Of a DNA stretch of 64,000 nt, positions 1 to 11,386 are shown piece by piece. How positions within the stretch are numbered: position 1 is the first letter of the stretch; each line of letters begins with the position of its first letter. The notes under the pieces were generated by a model. The model was not told where the DNA came from. It did no database searches and worked only from the letters and a program-made list of their open reading frames with translations. The stretch is from Crotophaga sulcirostris (taxonomy: Eukaryota; Chordata; Aves; Cuculiformes; Crotophagidae). The translations under genes and the position numbers were made by a program. Location: contig VYZB01000344.1 in assembly GCA_013397455.1 (NCBI GenBank), positions 314,726 to 378,725 of the forward strand, read 5' to 3'.

Positions 1-16
1 GGTTTTACCAAACCAT

Positions 17-122
17 AGTATCACAGTATCACAGTATCACAAGGTTGGAAAGGACCTCTGAGACCATCGAGTCCAACCTAGAACCCAACACCAACACCAA
101 CCCAGCATCTAAACCATGGCAC
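17..122 (-). mobile_element. CR1 LINE 3' end, young ATACTGTG-tail subfamily (copy 1)
   Basis: This is a severely 5'-truncated CR1 retrotransposon end in reverse orientation. Three units of the terminal repeat (read here as AGTATCAC) lead into the conserved 3' UTR (GGTTGGAAAGGACCTCTGAG) and the ACCAAC-type hexamer run. It breaks off just after the reverse complement of the ORF2 stop and last codons (CTAAACCATGGCAC). Only the last few ORF2 codons survive (Met-Val-stop type), so it is not functional. Confidence 0.93.
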
Positions 123-560
123 ATGGCTTGCCTGATAGCTCTAGCAGCTGTCATGGACACACAGCTTCTACTTTTAGTGTTGTATTTAAGTTGTCCTGAG
201 TCTTTGGGCAAGTCACTTAGAAGAAAAAAGTCCCCCAAAGATCAGTTGCATGAAGATGAGATGAATGATCCCCATGTCTTTTTGTGGGCCAAGTCTAAAA
301 TGATTTTAAACTGCGGTCATTTTCTTCTTCAGAGATATCCATTCCCTGAGGCAGAGATTCTCCACCTGTGAATGCAGGACATATATCACAGAGAGACAAT
401 TTTCTGGGCAAAAAGCCTGCTTCTGATGTCCCTCTTTCTAAACAGTCCCTCAGGTGTCAGAGTAAATGAACTGTCATGGTGAAACGCAATCTCCCCTCCT
501 GCTGCATAATGAGCGTGTGTTTGTTTAGATGAGCGAGCAGTAGCAGCCACCTCCAGCAGC

Positions 561-580
561 TTTTTTTTTTTTTTTTTTTT
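561..580 (+). repeat. poly(T) tract, 20 bp
   Basis: An uninterrupted run of 20 T. No retroposed gene body or target-site duplication was seen next to it, so it is listed as a homopolymer, likely length-variable. Confidence 0.95.
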
Positions 581-651
581 GCAAAGTGCTCCTTGAATCC
601 AACCAGGGAGCAGGATGAAGGCTTTTTTTGACTGCACGTGGCTAGTTTAGC

Positions 652-720
652 TGATCTGCACACACACAGAGAACCTGGCACCGCTGGGATACATCAAACC
701 CTCTCTGTGTGTGCAGATCA
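652..720. repeat. Imperfect inverted repeat with CA/TG arms
   Basis: The left arm begins TGATCTGCACACACA at 652. The right arm ends TGTGTGTGCAGATCA at 720. The arms pair over about 20 bp with one 2-bp (CA) slip and enclose a loop of roughly 28 bases. It could fold as a hairpin in RNA or DNA. It is shorter than a typical pre-miRNA stem and no miRNA is claimed. Confidence 0.8.
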
Positions 721-891
721 TGTACATTGCTTATGCAGCTATGGAGAGCTTTGGTGTACATCCCTCTCCTGCAGTCAGAAGATGATCCGAGAGCTGACCA
801 GCCAGTTGCCCACTGAGCAATTCACTGAGAAACCTCAGAGCATTGGCAGAAGGCTAAAAAGCACAGCTTGTTAAAGGAAAAGCAGCGAAGC

Positions 892-907
892 AAAAAAAAA
901 AAAAAAA
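892..907 (+). repeat. poly(A) tract, 16 bp
   Basis: An uninterrupted run of 16 A after AGCAGCGAAGC. No flanking duplication or processed-pseudogene body was recognised upstream. Confidence 0.95.
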
Positions 908-2350
908 GGACATTCATTCTGGTATTATAATTTATTTGCTGCAATAGATTCAGTGGCTAATTCTCATTTGTCCTTAATCTGAATTGTTATCGCCAGAAAG
1001 TCACAAAGAACCTGGCTTCTGCATTTATGCATTTATATTTATCTTATGTTTTATGTATTAAAAAAGCTATTAGAAAACATTTTTGTACTAACGGCATGGG
1101 CTGCAGGAGCTGACACCGAGTGCCTGTATAAGCTGAGCTGTTCTGGAAACCTTAAATGAGACTGCACTTTTAACTTTAAATCTTATTTTTTTTCTTTTTG
1201 CATTTTATAATGCTCAACTTCTAGGGTTTTCTACAACAATGCATGCTTTAGTATAGAAAAAATTGACCAGAGTTGGAGCAGAAGATTAGATACGCAGCTC
1301 TCATTGCTCCTGATGGTTATTCATTGATTATTTAGGGTGTAAATTGTATTGATTATGGTAATGAGAAAGCCCAGAGACAAGCCACAAGCCCAGTGGCAGG
1401 CGAGCTTCCCAGGCCAGCGTTTGTGTGTCTGAATGTTATTTGCAAAGCACTGCTGGAATTCACACAATTATGAAGTAATGCAGTTTCCATCCCTGAATAT
1501 CCCATCTGGACAACTAACGAGATTGCTTAATCAGATAGAGCTGTGCATTTCACACATGGAAAAACCAAGGCTTTGCACAAGGACATACACTAAGGAGGAT
1601 CCAAAACTGACCTCAGATTTTACAACGCATTTTACAAACTGAACTCAGATTTAACAACTCCCTAGGAAAGGCCTGTTACAAAAAGAGACTCTTTCATCAA
1701 TACTGGATGCCTCCAATCACATTGTTTTTGTGCTGTGGGAAACCAATTTTCCAGTGTAATCTTTGTCAACAGCAAATTGATGAGGGGCTGATATTGGAAA
1801 AGTTATGAACTCCTCCTTTTGCCAATCTCTATTGTGACTCCTGGGAAAATAGGTCAGCAATTTTTCATAGGAATGTTCTGAGGACAGATACATGAAAGAT
1901 TATAAGACGCTCAGACACAAACATATAAGATAACAAATGAAAGTGCAATTGGAATTCCAGCAAATATTACCAGTATTATATTTTTTGCGTATTTTTCTGC
2001 TGCAACCAAGCATAACTGATATTTCTCTTGAAGCCCTAGCTCTTGCATTCATGTCACTATGGGTGAATTTCAGTTTTCAGCTTCTAACCACCAACATCTT
2101 AAAAAGAAAGTGGGTTTAGCACCTGTTATCATATTTTAAGCACGAGAGAAGAAAGACCTGTAGCTTTGTCTTTACGACGCTGGTAAATACTTTGTGCCTG
2201 TTTTACTTACCAGGAGGTTACACAACATTAGTGCAGAATGAAAATGTCATGCCAGGCAACTGTGGCTTCTGTACAAACTCTTTCCATGCTGTAAATATAG
2301 ATCTTCCCCCATAATTGCAGCACAATCTCGATCTGCCTGTGGTGATAAAG

Positions 2351-2370
2351 AAAAAAAAAAAAAAAAAAAA
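2351..2370 (+). repeat. poly(A) tract, 20 bp
   Basis: A run of 20 A following GATAAAG. It is a simple homopolymer with no recognisable source element. Confidence 0.95.
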
Positions 2371-3791
2371 GAAAGCTGTTTAATTTAATTAGAGTCCATT
2401 TGAAAACCTAGTAGCATGAAATAATTTGATATACAGAAATAACCCTCACCAGCTACAGACACCATTTCATTGTGTCTTATCTTGGGATAACAGTAACACT
2501 TACATTTCAGACCTTAAACTGTATAAACAGTGTGACTAGAGATAGCCCTAAGAACATTTAAAATGACGTCAGAATATTACCAGCTATTCAGCTCCCTGTT
2601 CTCTGTCAGGCAAAGATACTAAAAATGCTGCTGGAGTAACATTCACCCTGGAGGAAATTTATTGCTAATTCATGTCTGTCCACTCAGCAGCAGTTATCTT
2701 CCCTCCCCATATAAGCATCTCCCACTAAAGGCTCCTTTTCCTGTGGGTAAAACTATCTCTGGCATAAGAGGGCAATGCTACATGAAGAATGCCCTAAAAT
2801 TATATGTGAGGCAGAATGTTAAAAACCCTTCTGATTCATATAACAGCAGGTCATTAATAGAGGTACGAAAACATAGGACTGAATCAAAAGCCGATGGACA
2901 AGCAAAAAAAAAATGCTCATTTTTTTTATCAAAAATCTTCAGAGGAAAATGCTCCCTGCTCCCTAAATTCCCATTGAATATATTTTTTTTTTGCTTATTA
3001 GCTCACTGCTTTGCTCGTTTTGGTCTAATGAAAATTGAAAACCCTGAAAAGAACAAAGTTGCTGCAAGCCAAAATATTATCTGCTATTCAAAAATGAGCT
3101 TTTCTGTGTTTTTACTAACTGATTTGGCTTCCAGTACCATTTTCTAGTTGTGGAAAGCAGCGAATCAAATACTATCACCATACATTCTTCTATTACTTTG
3201 GCATTTTTTCTTCCAGAAGTAAACAGGACAAAAGAACACACAATCTTTTTTTGAAGGTAAGAGGGAGCCAGCTGGTTATCTAGGATGATCTCTTGTATAT
3301 CACATTTTACATTTACCATGATATTTGCTAAGTCCAGGAATTTCAGCTAAATTAAAGCAGTTCCATCTCCTATGGCTAAACTGTGGTTTGTCACTGCAAA
3401 GAGTTCTGCAGAGCTTTTCATTTGACTTCTAGTAGCATAAAGCCAGGCAACCCCCTCCCACGCTTCTTAGCTTTCAAAAAGGAGCAAAACCTGCTTCTGT
3501 GTGACACCAGAACTAAAGGCACAGAAGCATCCTTTAAAGTATGTGAGAAACTATATATGTGCAGGCTAAAGCTATAGGAATCTTCTCAACAAGAAAGCAG
3601 ATCTACACACGAGCTAAATCTATAAAACCAGCTTGTGTGTGCATTTCTGAGGACAGGAATTAGCGTGTGCAAGAAAGATACAGAACCTAAACCTATAAAA
3701 CATTGCCTGCAGGTGAGGCAAAGGCAGGGGAAAGGGGAGTTAAATCTGTAAAAAATATATTCTGTGAGTAAGAGAGAGGGATAAAGAGGTT

Positions 3792-3970
3792 TCACAGTTT
3801 CCCAGTATCACAAGGTTGGAAAGGACCTCTGAGATCATCGAGTCCAACCTAGAACCCAACACCAACACCAACCCAGCATCTAAACCATGGCACTGAGTGC
3901 CTCAGCCAATCTCTTCCTAAACACCTCCAGGGTTGGTGACTCCACCATCTCCCTGGGCAGCGCATTCGCC
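3792..3970 (-). mobile_element. CR1 LINE 3' end, young subfamily (copy 2)
   Basis: A reverse-orientation CR1 end. A short degraded tail (CACAGTTTCCCAGTATCAC) precedes the 3' UTR, the hexamer run and the ORF2 C-terminal codons. On the minus strand the coding remnant reads through the [14 protein letters not shown] motif to EALSAMV-stop, with Met in place of the common Val at PREVV. It is truncated at the codons for the NALPRE region, and unique DNA follows. Confidence 0.93.
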
Positions 3971-6480
3971 AACAGCAAATAAAAAGGGGCACAAACACAT
4001 CTGAACCGAACATCTGTACCCGGCCCGAACAAAAGCCTGCAAATGCTGTTTATGAAATCCACAGCCATCTCCTGCCACTGCCTGCCAACGTGGATGGCAC
4101 TGAGCAAGGGAGAGTTTCAGATATCTCCTCATGCATTATTATTAATTATTACTATTTACACTGTGATTAGCATCCAGCAGCCTGAGCCAGGGAACACAGA
4201 TTCCTCTGTGCCATCTCCTGCTACAGGTGTTTATACACCAGTCTCAGCATACCTGGGGTAAGGCTCTGAAATGCTGAAGTGGATCCACTGTCTTGCTGGA
4301 TCTTGCTGATCCCAAATCCAAAAAGAAAGAAAAAAAAATACCCATCAGAGTCATACACTGGTTTCCCATAGAGAAAAAACAACCCAGAAACTGTACTAAT
4401 ATCTGCAAGACCAGACTAGGGGTGATCATACAGTTCTTTTTCTGCTCTTGATTTGCAGTGATTCAAACCCTCTCCCAAGGAGATGGTTCAGGAGGTTCAG
4501 GTCAGCACCCAGATGAGGATGCAGCACAGAGCAGACTGGTGCTGTGTATTACTTCTAGTTTGGAACAGCCCAGAGGCAACAATCGGCATCAAGACAATCA
4601 GATCATGACCTAGGGGAGCATAAGTGCTTTGCAGCAGTGATGTGGCACAGCTGGCATCAGGGCTGAAATTGGGCAGCAGGTCCAGCCAACTGGCAGTGCT
4701 TATCACACCTCTCCCCTCTCCTTTCCCAGACTCCTCAGCCACCTTCCCAGACCCTTTGGACCACTGGCTCCAGTGCAATTGTGATGCCTTCTCCAAGCAC
4801 CGTCTGCAAACGTGACCGATCCCTCCCCATCTCCTGTCAAGTTGCATCTACATAAACCTGCATTTGTCTCTGACGATAGCCCAGTTTTCTCTCTTTATTT
4901 ATCTACCTGTCGACTCATTTTACAATCTCTCTCTGGACAGCTATAGAGCAAGAGACAGAACCAGATGCCATGGCATGCACTGAATGCCAACTAGCTTGGT
5001 GGAGTGTGCAAGTATCCTCACTCAGTGGAAAGGTCCTTTTGTAAACATGCCTTGTGATCAAAGGGCTGATGCTTGCTGATATTTTCAATAGTAATAATCT
5101 CCCAGCTGCCTCACTCCATTCTCTGCCTCTCTCTTTACCTGTCCTTCATAGTTCACAAAGTGGCAGAGCTTAAAACAAGATGCTGGTTGAAGGAAAGGAA
5201 GGCTGTTCGAAGCAGGAATTCACATGAAGTATAAACAATATTGACATTGCACAGAAATACATCAAATATGTATAAAATAATAGTAGTGTCATATACTGCA
5301 CCTGGCACAGACTGAGAGGCATGTGAAGATATAAATAATGTGTATTCACATCCACACTCCTTAAAAATCCATGTATTGCATATGTTCATGTGCCACACCT
5401 CCTTTCCTCTCCACTGTGCAGATCTATGTAGAATCTGGGAATTAAAACATGAGTGTGCTTTATCAATCAAACACAAAAATGACCACCAAAAATAAATGCA
5501 CAGATAATATGTTCCCATTGATTCTATGATTGTGAAAAGACAGATTTGGCTACTTTTCATGATGGTTTGTATATTTGCGAAAGAGTAGCAAGAAGGCTGA
5601 GAGAAGAAGAAGAGAAGCTATACAGAGGCAGAAACAGCAGCAGCAGCACAGCTCTGAAAGATAGTGAAGGCAGAATATTGGGGCCAAATACTGGCTGAGA
5701 GAGACCCCAAGATGCAAGGAAAGGAGGTGTCTTCTGTCACTTGGCTACAGCTCTTCTCTGAGAAGCAGGATGTGATACGTTCTTCGTCAATCAACCAGGC
5801 AGCATCAAAGACTCCGAATCCTTTGCTGGACTCTCCTCCTAATAGATGTCCTTTTGCTCAAGGAGAAAGCTTTAATAAAAGCTGGTTATAAACTATGCAT
5901 ACACAAGGAAAATGTCATCTGTCACTGAAATACAGCCAGCACAGGCATGGCAAGCAGCAGACCTTACAGCAGACACTGCCAGACAACCACGCAGCTCGGC
6001 AGCGACTGTAAAACATGCCACATCTGCTTGAAACTGCAGGACTGATTTAAAGTGAGCTGAAGCAATCCAGGCAGACCACAGCAAAGGCTCACCGAGGTGA
6101 GCCAGGTCTAACAGAGAGTTTGCTGGGTTCTTTGCTGCCTGCAGGCTGCAGCCAAGCTGGTTCTTCAACTCACACGCAGGAGGAGATTTCCAGCAAGCAC
6201 TGGAAAACCATGGGTGCCCATCCCCACGGGACTTGCCTGCTGAGTCACTGGGTTTTCAGAGCCCAGGTGCCCACGCTTAGGCTGTCCCAGCTGCCACTCT
6301 GCAGAGCTGCATACCTGGGAGCTGTCTAGACACACAACATCCTGCAGCAAGGCTCTCCAGATGCCATACAGGCTATTTACGTGTAACTCTAATTCAGGAT
6401 GCTGCTCGCAATTTGGTGTGGTTTTGCAAAAGCACTGTCATTTTTATCCCTTTGAAATGTATAAAATAAATAAAGCATAC
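3971..6480. other. Unique non-coding DNA
   Basis: No gene or repeat was recognised. A GC-richer patch lies at about 6120-6340. A short CAG run sits near 5635-5650. Several open frames of up to 135 codons occur on both strands without a recognisable domain or consistent frame. Confidence 0.55.
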
Positions 6481-6604
6481 TTAAGAGGAGATTGGATGAG
6501 GCACTCAGTGCCATGGTTTAGAAGATGGGTTGGTGTTGGTGTTGGGTTCTAGGTTGGACTCGATGATCTCAGAGGTCCTTTCCAACCTTGTAATACTGTG
6601 ATAC
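6481..6604 (+). mobile_element. CR1 LINE 3' end, young subfamily (copy 3)
   Basis: A forward-orientation CR1 end of about 124 bp. It starts in the last ORF2 codons (TTAAGAGGAGATTGGATGAGG), passes the Met-Val-stop end (GCCATGGTTTAG), the GTTGGT hexamer run and the 3' UTR, and finishes with about one and a half tail units (TAATACTGTGATAC). One base is missing after the stop relative to sister copies. Confidence 0.93.
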
Positions 6605-8340
6605 AAACAAAACATGTAATGTCTATAAAATTTTATATGATTTTATTACATTCTCAAGACAAAATGTGGCCTTCTGCACAGGAACCTGCTGGGGGAGTCA
6701 AAGCTGTTGGACACAAGGTCCATTTTTGATCCATTAGAGCTTGACAATGACACAAAAATAGGACTAATACTGATTTGCCAGCAAGGGTGAACATTTATCA
6801 CTACAAATATTTTGCTTTCCTTCTTTCTGGTACTTAAGGGCTTTCTAAACTCAAAGGTCAGGGAGAAACTGCTGAGAGGAATCACAATCAGTGAGAATGT
6901 TTCCAAAGTGGGAAAATCTTTTTGTAGGAAGCGCATGCCCAGACTGACAAGAAATGATGCCCACGGCTTTATATCATCCCAGGACCACGCTAGCTGGAAA
7001 AATGCACTCCATTTTCAGACCACATTTTAGTAGCTGTGTTTCCTAGTATAATCCACTAAGAATTCTGGGTTATCTAAATGCCTGGTTTATCACCATATCC
7101 CTAATATATGCAAAGCAGAGTGATTTTATCTATCGCTAGAATACTGCATGGTATTGCTAGAATTGCACTTTAGAAACCTGCTTATATAGGTTAGGATTTC
7201 ACTTCCTTCCTTCCCTACATAAATAAATATCAGCATTTAAATGCACTAAGTGTCATGCTAGGACATTAGGACCAGGATTTTAATTCCTGATACATGAGGA
7301 TGTGGGCATTTCAGAAAGGAAACCCAAAGCTTCTTCCTCTTGGCCTCTTAGAAGACCTCAGACAATCAGGCACCAGTGATGCACACCAGCAGCCTGACAG
7401 TCATGTTAAGTTTCACAGAACCAGCAAAGTTCTGCTCTGTGGTCCTTGGTCTATGCCCTTTGCTAAAGCCAAGGTTGGAGGAACTCAGAGTTGTCTTGGC
7501 CAAGCAAGAAACCCCTGCAGCTCCCAGCATCCTGCCCTGGACACCAGCACACATCCCCCAGTTGCCCCCAGTATTCCCAGGACATGGTTTCTGGCTTAGC
7601 AGAGGCTGTTCATTAAGAAGCCCCATTGCACTTATTGGTGAAAAATCTTCTTCCAGGACTAACAGATGGGGAGGGATGAGAGGTGCAGTGTGTAATCCAA
7701 ACATCTGCTCCCTGTTCTTCTTCACTTGCGCCGTGCTCTCAAGACAGACCCCATGGAGGGAGGGGAGGAGAGGATGCCATCCACAGCAGTTTACTCAAAA
7801 ATGTTTAAAGCTCAGAAAACCAGGGGAGCTGGCTTGCAAATTGATGTAGTGGGATTTTTATTTTTTTTTTCCTTTAAATGAGTTTAGTCCTGGTGAAAGG
7901 CCTCTGAGTAACAGCCCAGGGTCTGAAAAGCGATAAACGTGCAGAATTGTGCAGAAAAGGCAGGGCTGCACCTCCCTGCCCTCACAGAGCTCCCTCTGCA
8001 GGTGAAAGAACAGCCAAGCTCCCTTGGTATTGCATTTTTCAGACACGGAAAACATTGCATAAATCCCCAGAGACCAAGTGCACAGAGACACATTTACTGG
8101 GAGGAAAAAAGGGAGCTGCAGCCCTGTGCATCTTTCACCATGGCATGTGCTCACTGTGCCGTACACAGCAGGCACCAAAGAAAACCCTCCTAGCACCTTC
8201 CACCTTGCAACAGCATCTTGCCATGAAGATGTGCAAACCCGTGAAGGCATAAAATAAAGTAGTGGGGGAGGGGAGTAAGGAAAGAGCACCACGTTTACTG
8301 CAAATACAGGTAAATTATTATGTTTTTTTCAAATGCATAA
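6605..8340. other. Unique non-coding DNA
   Basis: No gene was recognised. The 7290-8290 part is richer in G+C and carries several overlapping open frames of 100-157 codons on both strands, as expected when stop codons are depleted by composition. None shows a recognisable domain. Confidence 0.5.
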
Positions 8341-8442
8341 TTAAGTTTGTGGAATTCACTACCAGATAAAATAGAGACCAAGAGGATTTTCAAAAGAGTT
8401 AATGTAAATATGGAGTTTGGCCACAGCTGCTATAAAAGATAA
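8341..8442 (+). mobile_element. Ancient CR1/L3-like LINE ORF2 C-terminal relic
   Basis: From 8350 the plus strand reads W-N-S-L-P followed by DKIETKRIFKRVN and stays open to a TAA at 8440-8442. The WN-LP...E...F+ pattern is the hallmark C-terminal tail of CR1, L2 and L3-class LINE ORF2 proteins, seen in the young copies here as [10 protein letters not shown]...F. The nucleotide sequence is far diverged from the young CR1 copies, so this is an old, inactive fragment. A chance match over so short a stretch is possible. Confidence 0.5.
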
Positions 8443-8842
8443 AGAAAAGCATTAGAGGAAAGATCCCTCTTTGCAGCTGAGTGCATGCCAGCCATTTAGA
8501 CAGGACAGAGGATTAGCTGGACCCTTCCAATGGACTCGGGTAGCCCTCCTTATGCTTCTGTTTTTTTCTATCTCCGCCTTAGCTGAGTGATGCTAATAAG
8601 GAACCTCATTAGCATTCAAGGACCAGTCGTGCCAATTAGGCCCTGGCTCACACTGGGGCTGGGTCCAAGCACTCACGCTGCTCCTCCGGCTGCCAAGTGC
8701 CTCCTGGCCATGCCATGGAGCACAGCCACAGTGTCACCTTCCATGAAGGGGTAGCAGAGGATGTGCTCCTGCAGCCACCTCGGGCAGTGCAGAAGGGCTG
8801 GGGGGGGTCACAGCTCTGCCCTTTTTGATGGAGGCTGGAGCC
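8443..8842. other. Unique non-coding DNA
   Basis: An AT-rich stretch with TTAGC/GCTAAT motifs (8575-8640) gives way to a GC-rich stretch with a G7 run near 8800. No gene or repeat was recognised. Confidence 0.5.
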
Positions 8843-9112
8843 CTGGTGAACAGAACTAGAGGACATGAACTAAAGCTTCGTCAGGGAAAGTTTAGGCTTG
8901 ATGTTAGGAAAAAGTTCTTCCCTGAAAGGGTGATTGGCCATGGGAATGCGCTGCCCAGGGAGGTGGTGGAGTCGCCAACCCTGGAGGTGTTTAGGGGGAG
9001 ACTGGCTGAGGCACTCAGTGCCAGGGTTTAGATGATGGGTTGGTGTTGGTGTTGGGTTCTAGGTTGGACTGGATGATCTCAGAGGTCCTTTCCAACCTTG
9101 TGATACTGTGAC
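8843..9112 (+). mobile_element. CR1 LINE 3' end, young subfamily (copy 4), left arm of inverted pair
   Basis: A forward CR1 of about 270 bp. An open coding remnant runs through the [19 protein letters not shown] stretch and [16 protein letters not shown] to EALSARV-stop at about 9031. The hexamer run, 3' UTR and tail (TGATACTGTGACAC) follow. It carries GGACTGGATG in the 3' UTR, a variant shared only with copy 5. It lies tail-to-tail with copy 5, 176 bp away, and both copies are truncated at nearly the same 5' point. Confidence 0.95.
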
Positions 9113-9288
9113 ACTCCCTGCAGGACTGTGCCTCTCAGAGCCTGACCGAGACCTGGCAGCATCCAGCGGTGCCCTAGAGGTCCACAAAACAGCCCAGGCA
9201 CATCTACCAGCACCTCTGTTCTTCTGTGAAGATGCACACGGTGCCAGTCATGCTCCGACACGCAGGCCAGACCTCAAGAGTTACAGCT
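9113..9288. other. Spacer between the inverted CR1 pair
   Basis: Unique GC-rich sequence of 176 bp separating copies 4 and 5. It would form the loop if the flanking CR1 arms paired in a transcript. Confidence 0.6.
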
Positions 9289-9562
9289 TCACAGTGTCAC
9301 AGTATCACAAGGTTGGAAAGGACCTCTGAGATCATCCAGTCCAACCTAGAACCCAACACCAACACCAACCCATCATCTAAACCCTGGCACTGAGTGCCTC
9401 AGCCAGTCTCCTCTTAAACACCTCCAGGGTTGGCGACTCCACCACCTCCCTGGGCAGCGCATTCCCATGGCCAATCACCCTTTCAGGGAAGAACTTTTCC
9501 CTAATATCAAGCCTAAACTTTCCCTGATGAAGCTTGAGTCCATGTCCTCTTGTTCTGTCACT
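9289..9562 (-). mobile_element. CR1 LINE 3' end, young subfamily (copy 5), right arm of inverted pair
   Basis: A reverse CR1 of about 274 bp whose tail reads CACAGTGTCACAGTATCAC. It shares with copy 4 the Arg-type C-terminus, the CCATGGGAATGCGC segment and the otherwise unseen CATCCAGTCC (rather than CATCGAGTCC) in the 3' UTR. By eye there are roughly eight substitutions across about 260 aligned bases, and about 150 bp next to the tail is identical. It ends at the CTTGTTCTGTCACT segment. Confidence 0.95.
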
Positions 9563-11054
9563 AAATCCCTTTGCTGTTCACAGAGCAGGAGCAGAGCAGG
9601 AGTTAGCAAGGCCTGGTAACCATATATTTTGGCCTGAAGAAGCACAGACAACTCTGAAAAAGAGGCAGCCACCATCTGCTTAGCACCTGGACAGAATTTT
9701 GAGCCTTGCAGCCAGCTAGAGGTGAAAGTCTTCCTGGCTTGCCAGATAGTGTTGGCAGGACCAGGGCATGCAAGGAGGAGGGACAGAAGGTGGAGAGTTC
9801 TCTAAATCTGTTATAAATTCTAAAAGACACAAATCTTCGGTCGTATGAAAGAGAATTTATCATTTCTAAAGGAAGGAAAGGAGATCCACCTTCCTGAATG
9901 ACTGGAGGGTGGGCAAGGAGCGGCATGGTTGCTGGCAGTGATGTTCTTTTCTTCTCTGCCCTGGCACCCTGCAATCACAGGGTTGTGTCAGGGAGCAGAA
10001 AAGGAGAAGTGCAGGCTTCAAGGGGTAGGTGAGGATATCTTTATATGTGCCAAGAGCAGTAGACCTTGCCAGGTGGAGACACAGCTATTTCCTCCCTCTT
10101 CAATATGAAGCAGAGTGAGTATCAGACAGAGTGGCCATATCACAGAGCAGCAGAGGAGGTCTGTGATGGAGCAGACAAACAGAATAAACAACAGGTATTG
10201 TACTTCCTTCATATTTTATTTGGATTGCAGAAAACAAGTAGAAAAAAATGTGATTATCAGATTATTTTTCTTTTCAAATCTCCTTTCAGCTAGCAAGTAA
10301 ACAATTAGGCCTTTGCACAGAACCAGCATAAAAAATTACATAGCCTTGCCCTGCTTGGGTGAATAAAATATGTCCTGAAATAGCTACAGTCTCATAGCTG
10401 TGGTTCATAGCTATCAAGAATGCTGGTCAGGGCTAAATCTCTCTTTCTTTTCAATTATTTTTTCATAAATTAAAACCCAAATGACAATAAATCATGCTAT
10501 AAAAATTAAAATGTCATTTGCTTTTATCAGAACTAAAATTAAGCTATACACACAGTGAAGATATAACAAAGAAGGAGAGGGAAAGAATAAGAAAAGGATA
10601 ACTATTTTTTCTTATATTTTGGTGCAATTGAGATGAGTCATGAGATATCCACCTGGAATACAGTGACAGGACTTTTTCAGACTTAAGGTTCTGGTCTAGA
10701 AAATTAAAAAGAAACCCAAAATGAGACTCCTTAGCAGACACCGAGTCTGACCGAGAGCAGTTCTCCAACTTTCTCTGAACAGCTCCCTGGCAGAAAGGCA
10801 CTACAAAACCATCCATGAAGCTCCCAGTCCTCCTGCAAGGCTCTGGCAACATTGCATACAGTTTTTCAGAATCTGCTTGCATTTAGGCAATGGAGAAAAT
10901 TTATTGCAACAGTCAAAACTGAAAGATTAAACATTTTACTCATTCCTTCCTCTCTTCCTATCAAAGAGTGATACCTGTCTCTGACCCCTTCACACCATCC
11001 CCATTCTGCCTTCAAGCAAAGCTGAAGCTGACTGCATGCATTTGGGTGTACATC
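9563..11054. other. Unique non-coding DNA
   Basis: No gene or repeat was recognised. It is AT-rich towards 10200-10620, with a purine-rich patch near 10557-10600. Open frames of up to 123 codons occur without domain features. Confidence 0.5.
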
Positions 11055-11386
11055 TGCTCTCTACAACTGCCTAAAAGGAGGCTGTAGTCAGGCAGGGGTT
11101 GGTCTCTTCTCTCAGGTGACCAGGGACAGAATTAGAGGACATGGACTCAAGATTTGTCAGGGAAAGTTTAAACTTGATGTTAGGAAAAAGTTCTTCCCTG
11201 AAAGGGTGATTGGCCATGGGAATGCGCTGCCCAGGGAGGTGGTGGAGTCGCCAACCCTGGAGGTGTTTAAGGGGAGACTGGCTGAGGCACTCAGTGCCAG
11301 GGTTTAGATGCTGGGTTGGTGTTGGTGTTGGGTTCTAGGTTGGACTCAATGATCTCAGAGGTCCTTTCCAACCTTGTGATACTGTG
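11055..11386 (+). mobile_element. CR1 LINE 3' end, young subfamily (copy 6)
   Basis: A forward CR1 of about 332 bp that begins in the region encoding [11 protein letters not shown]...GLFSQ (TGCTCTCTACAACTGCC). The reading frame is broken upstream of about 11116 but open from there through [16 protein letters not shown] to EALSARV-stop at 11307. The 3' UTR has CTCAATG (a CpG-decay form of CTCGATG), and the tail is about one unit long. Confidence 0.95.

Larger units (their letters stand above)
123..3791. other. Unique non-coding DNA
   Basis: No gene or young repeat was recognised. It holds T and A homopolymers (561-580, 892-907, 2351-2370), a CA/TG inverted repeat at 652-720, and a short MIR-like motif near 196-214 (TTTGGGCAAGTCACTTAG) too short to call. 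The longest open frame is 161 codons at 2662-3147; it is rich in Lys, Asn and Phe encoded by A/T runs and looks like chance. Confidence 0.6.

Noticed and set aside
85..105. Repeated ACCAAC units as a possible CRISPR-like or satellite array
   Set aside because: They are the short hexamer run inside each CR1 3' UTR. There are no spacers and no long array.
196..214. MIR-like motif TTTGGGCAAGTCACTTAG
   Set aside because: Only one short box matches and no adjoining MIR segments are in order, so a chance match cannot be excluded.
892..907. A tracts as tails of processed pseudogenes
   Set aside because: No gene-like body upstream and no flanking duplication was found for any of the A or T tracts.
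2662..3147. A 161-codon open frame
   Set aside because: It is dominated by Lys, Phe, Asn and Ser from A/T homopolymers, with no domain.
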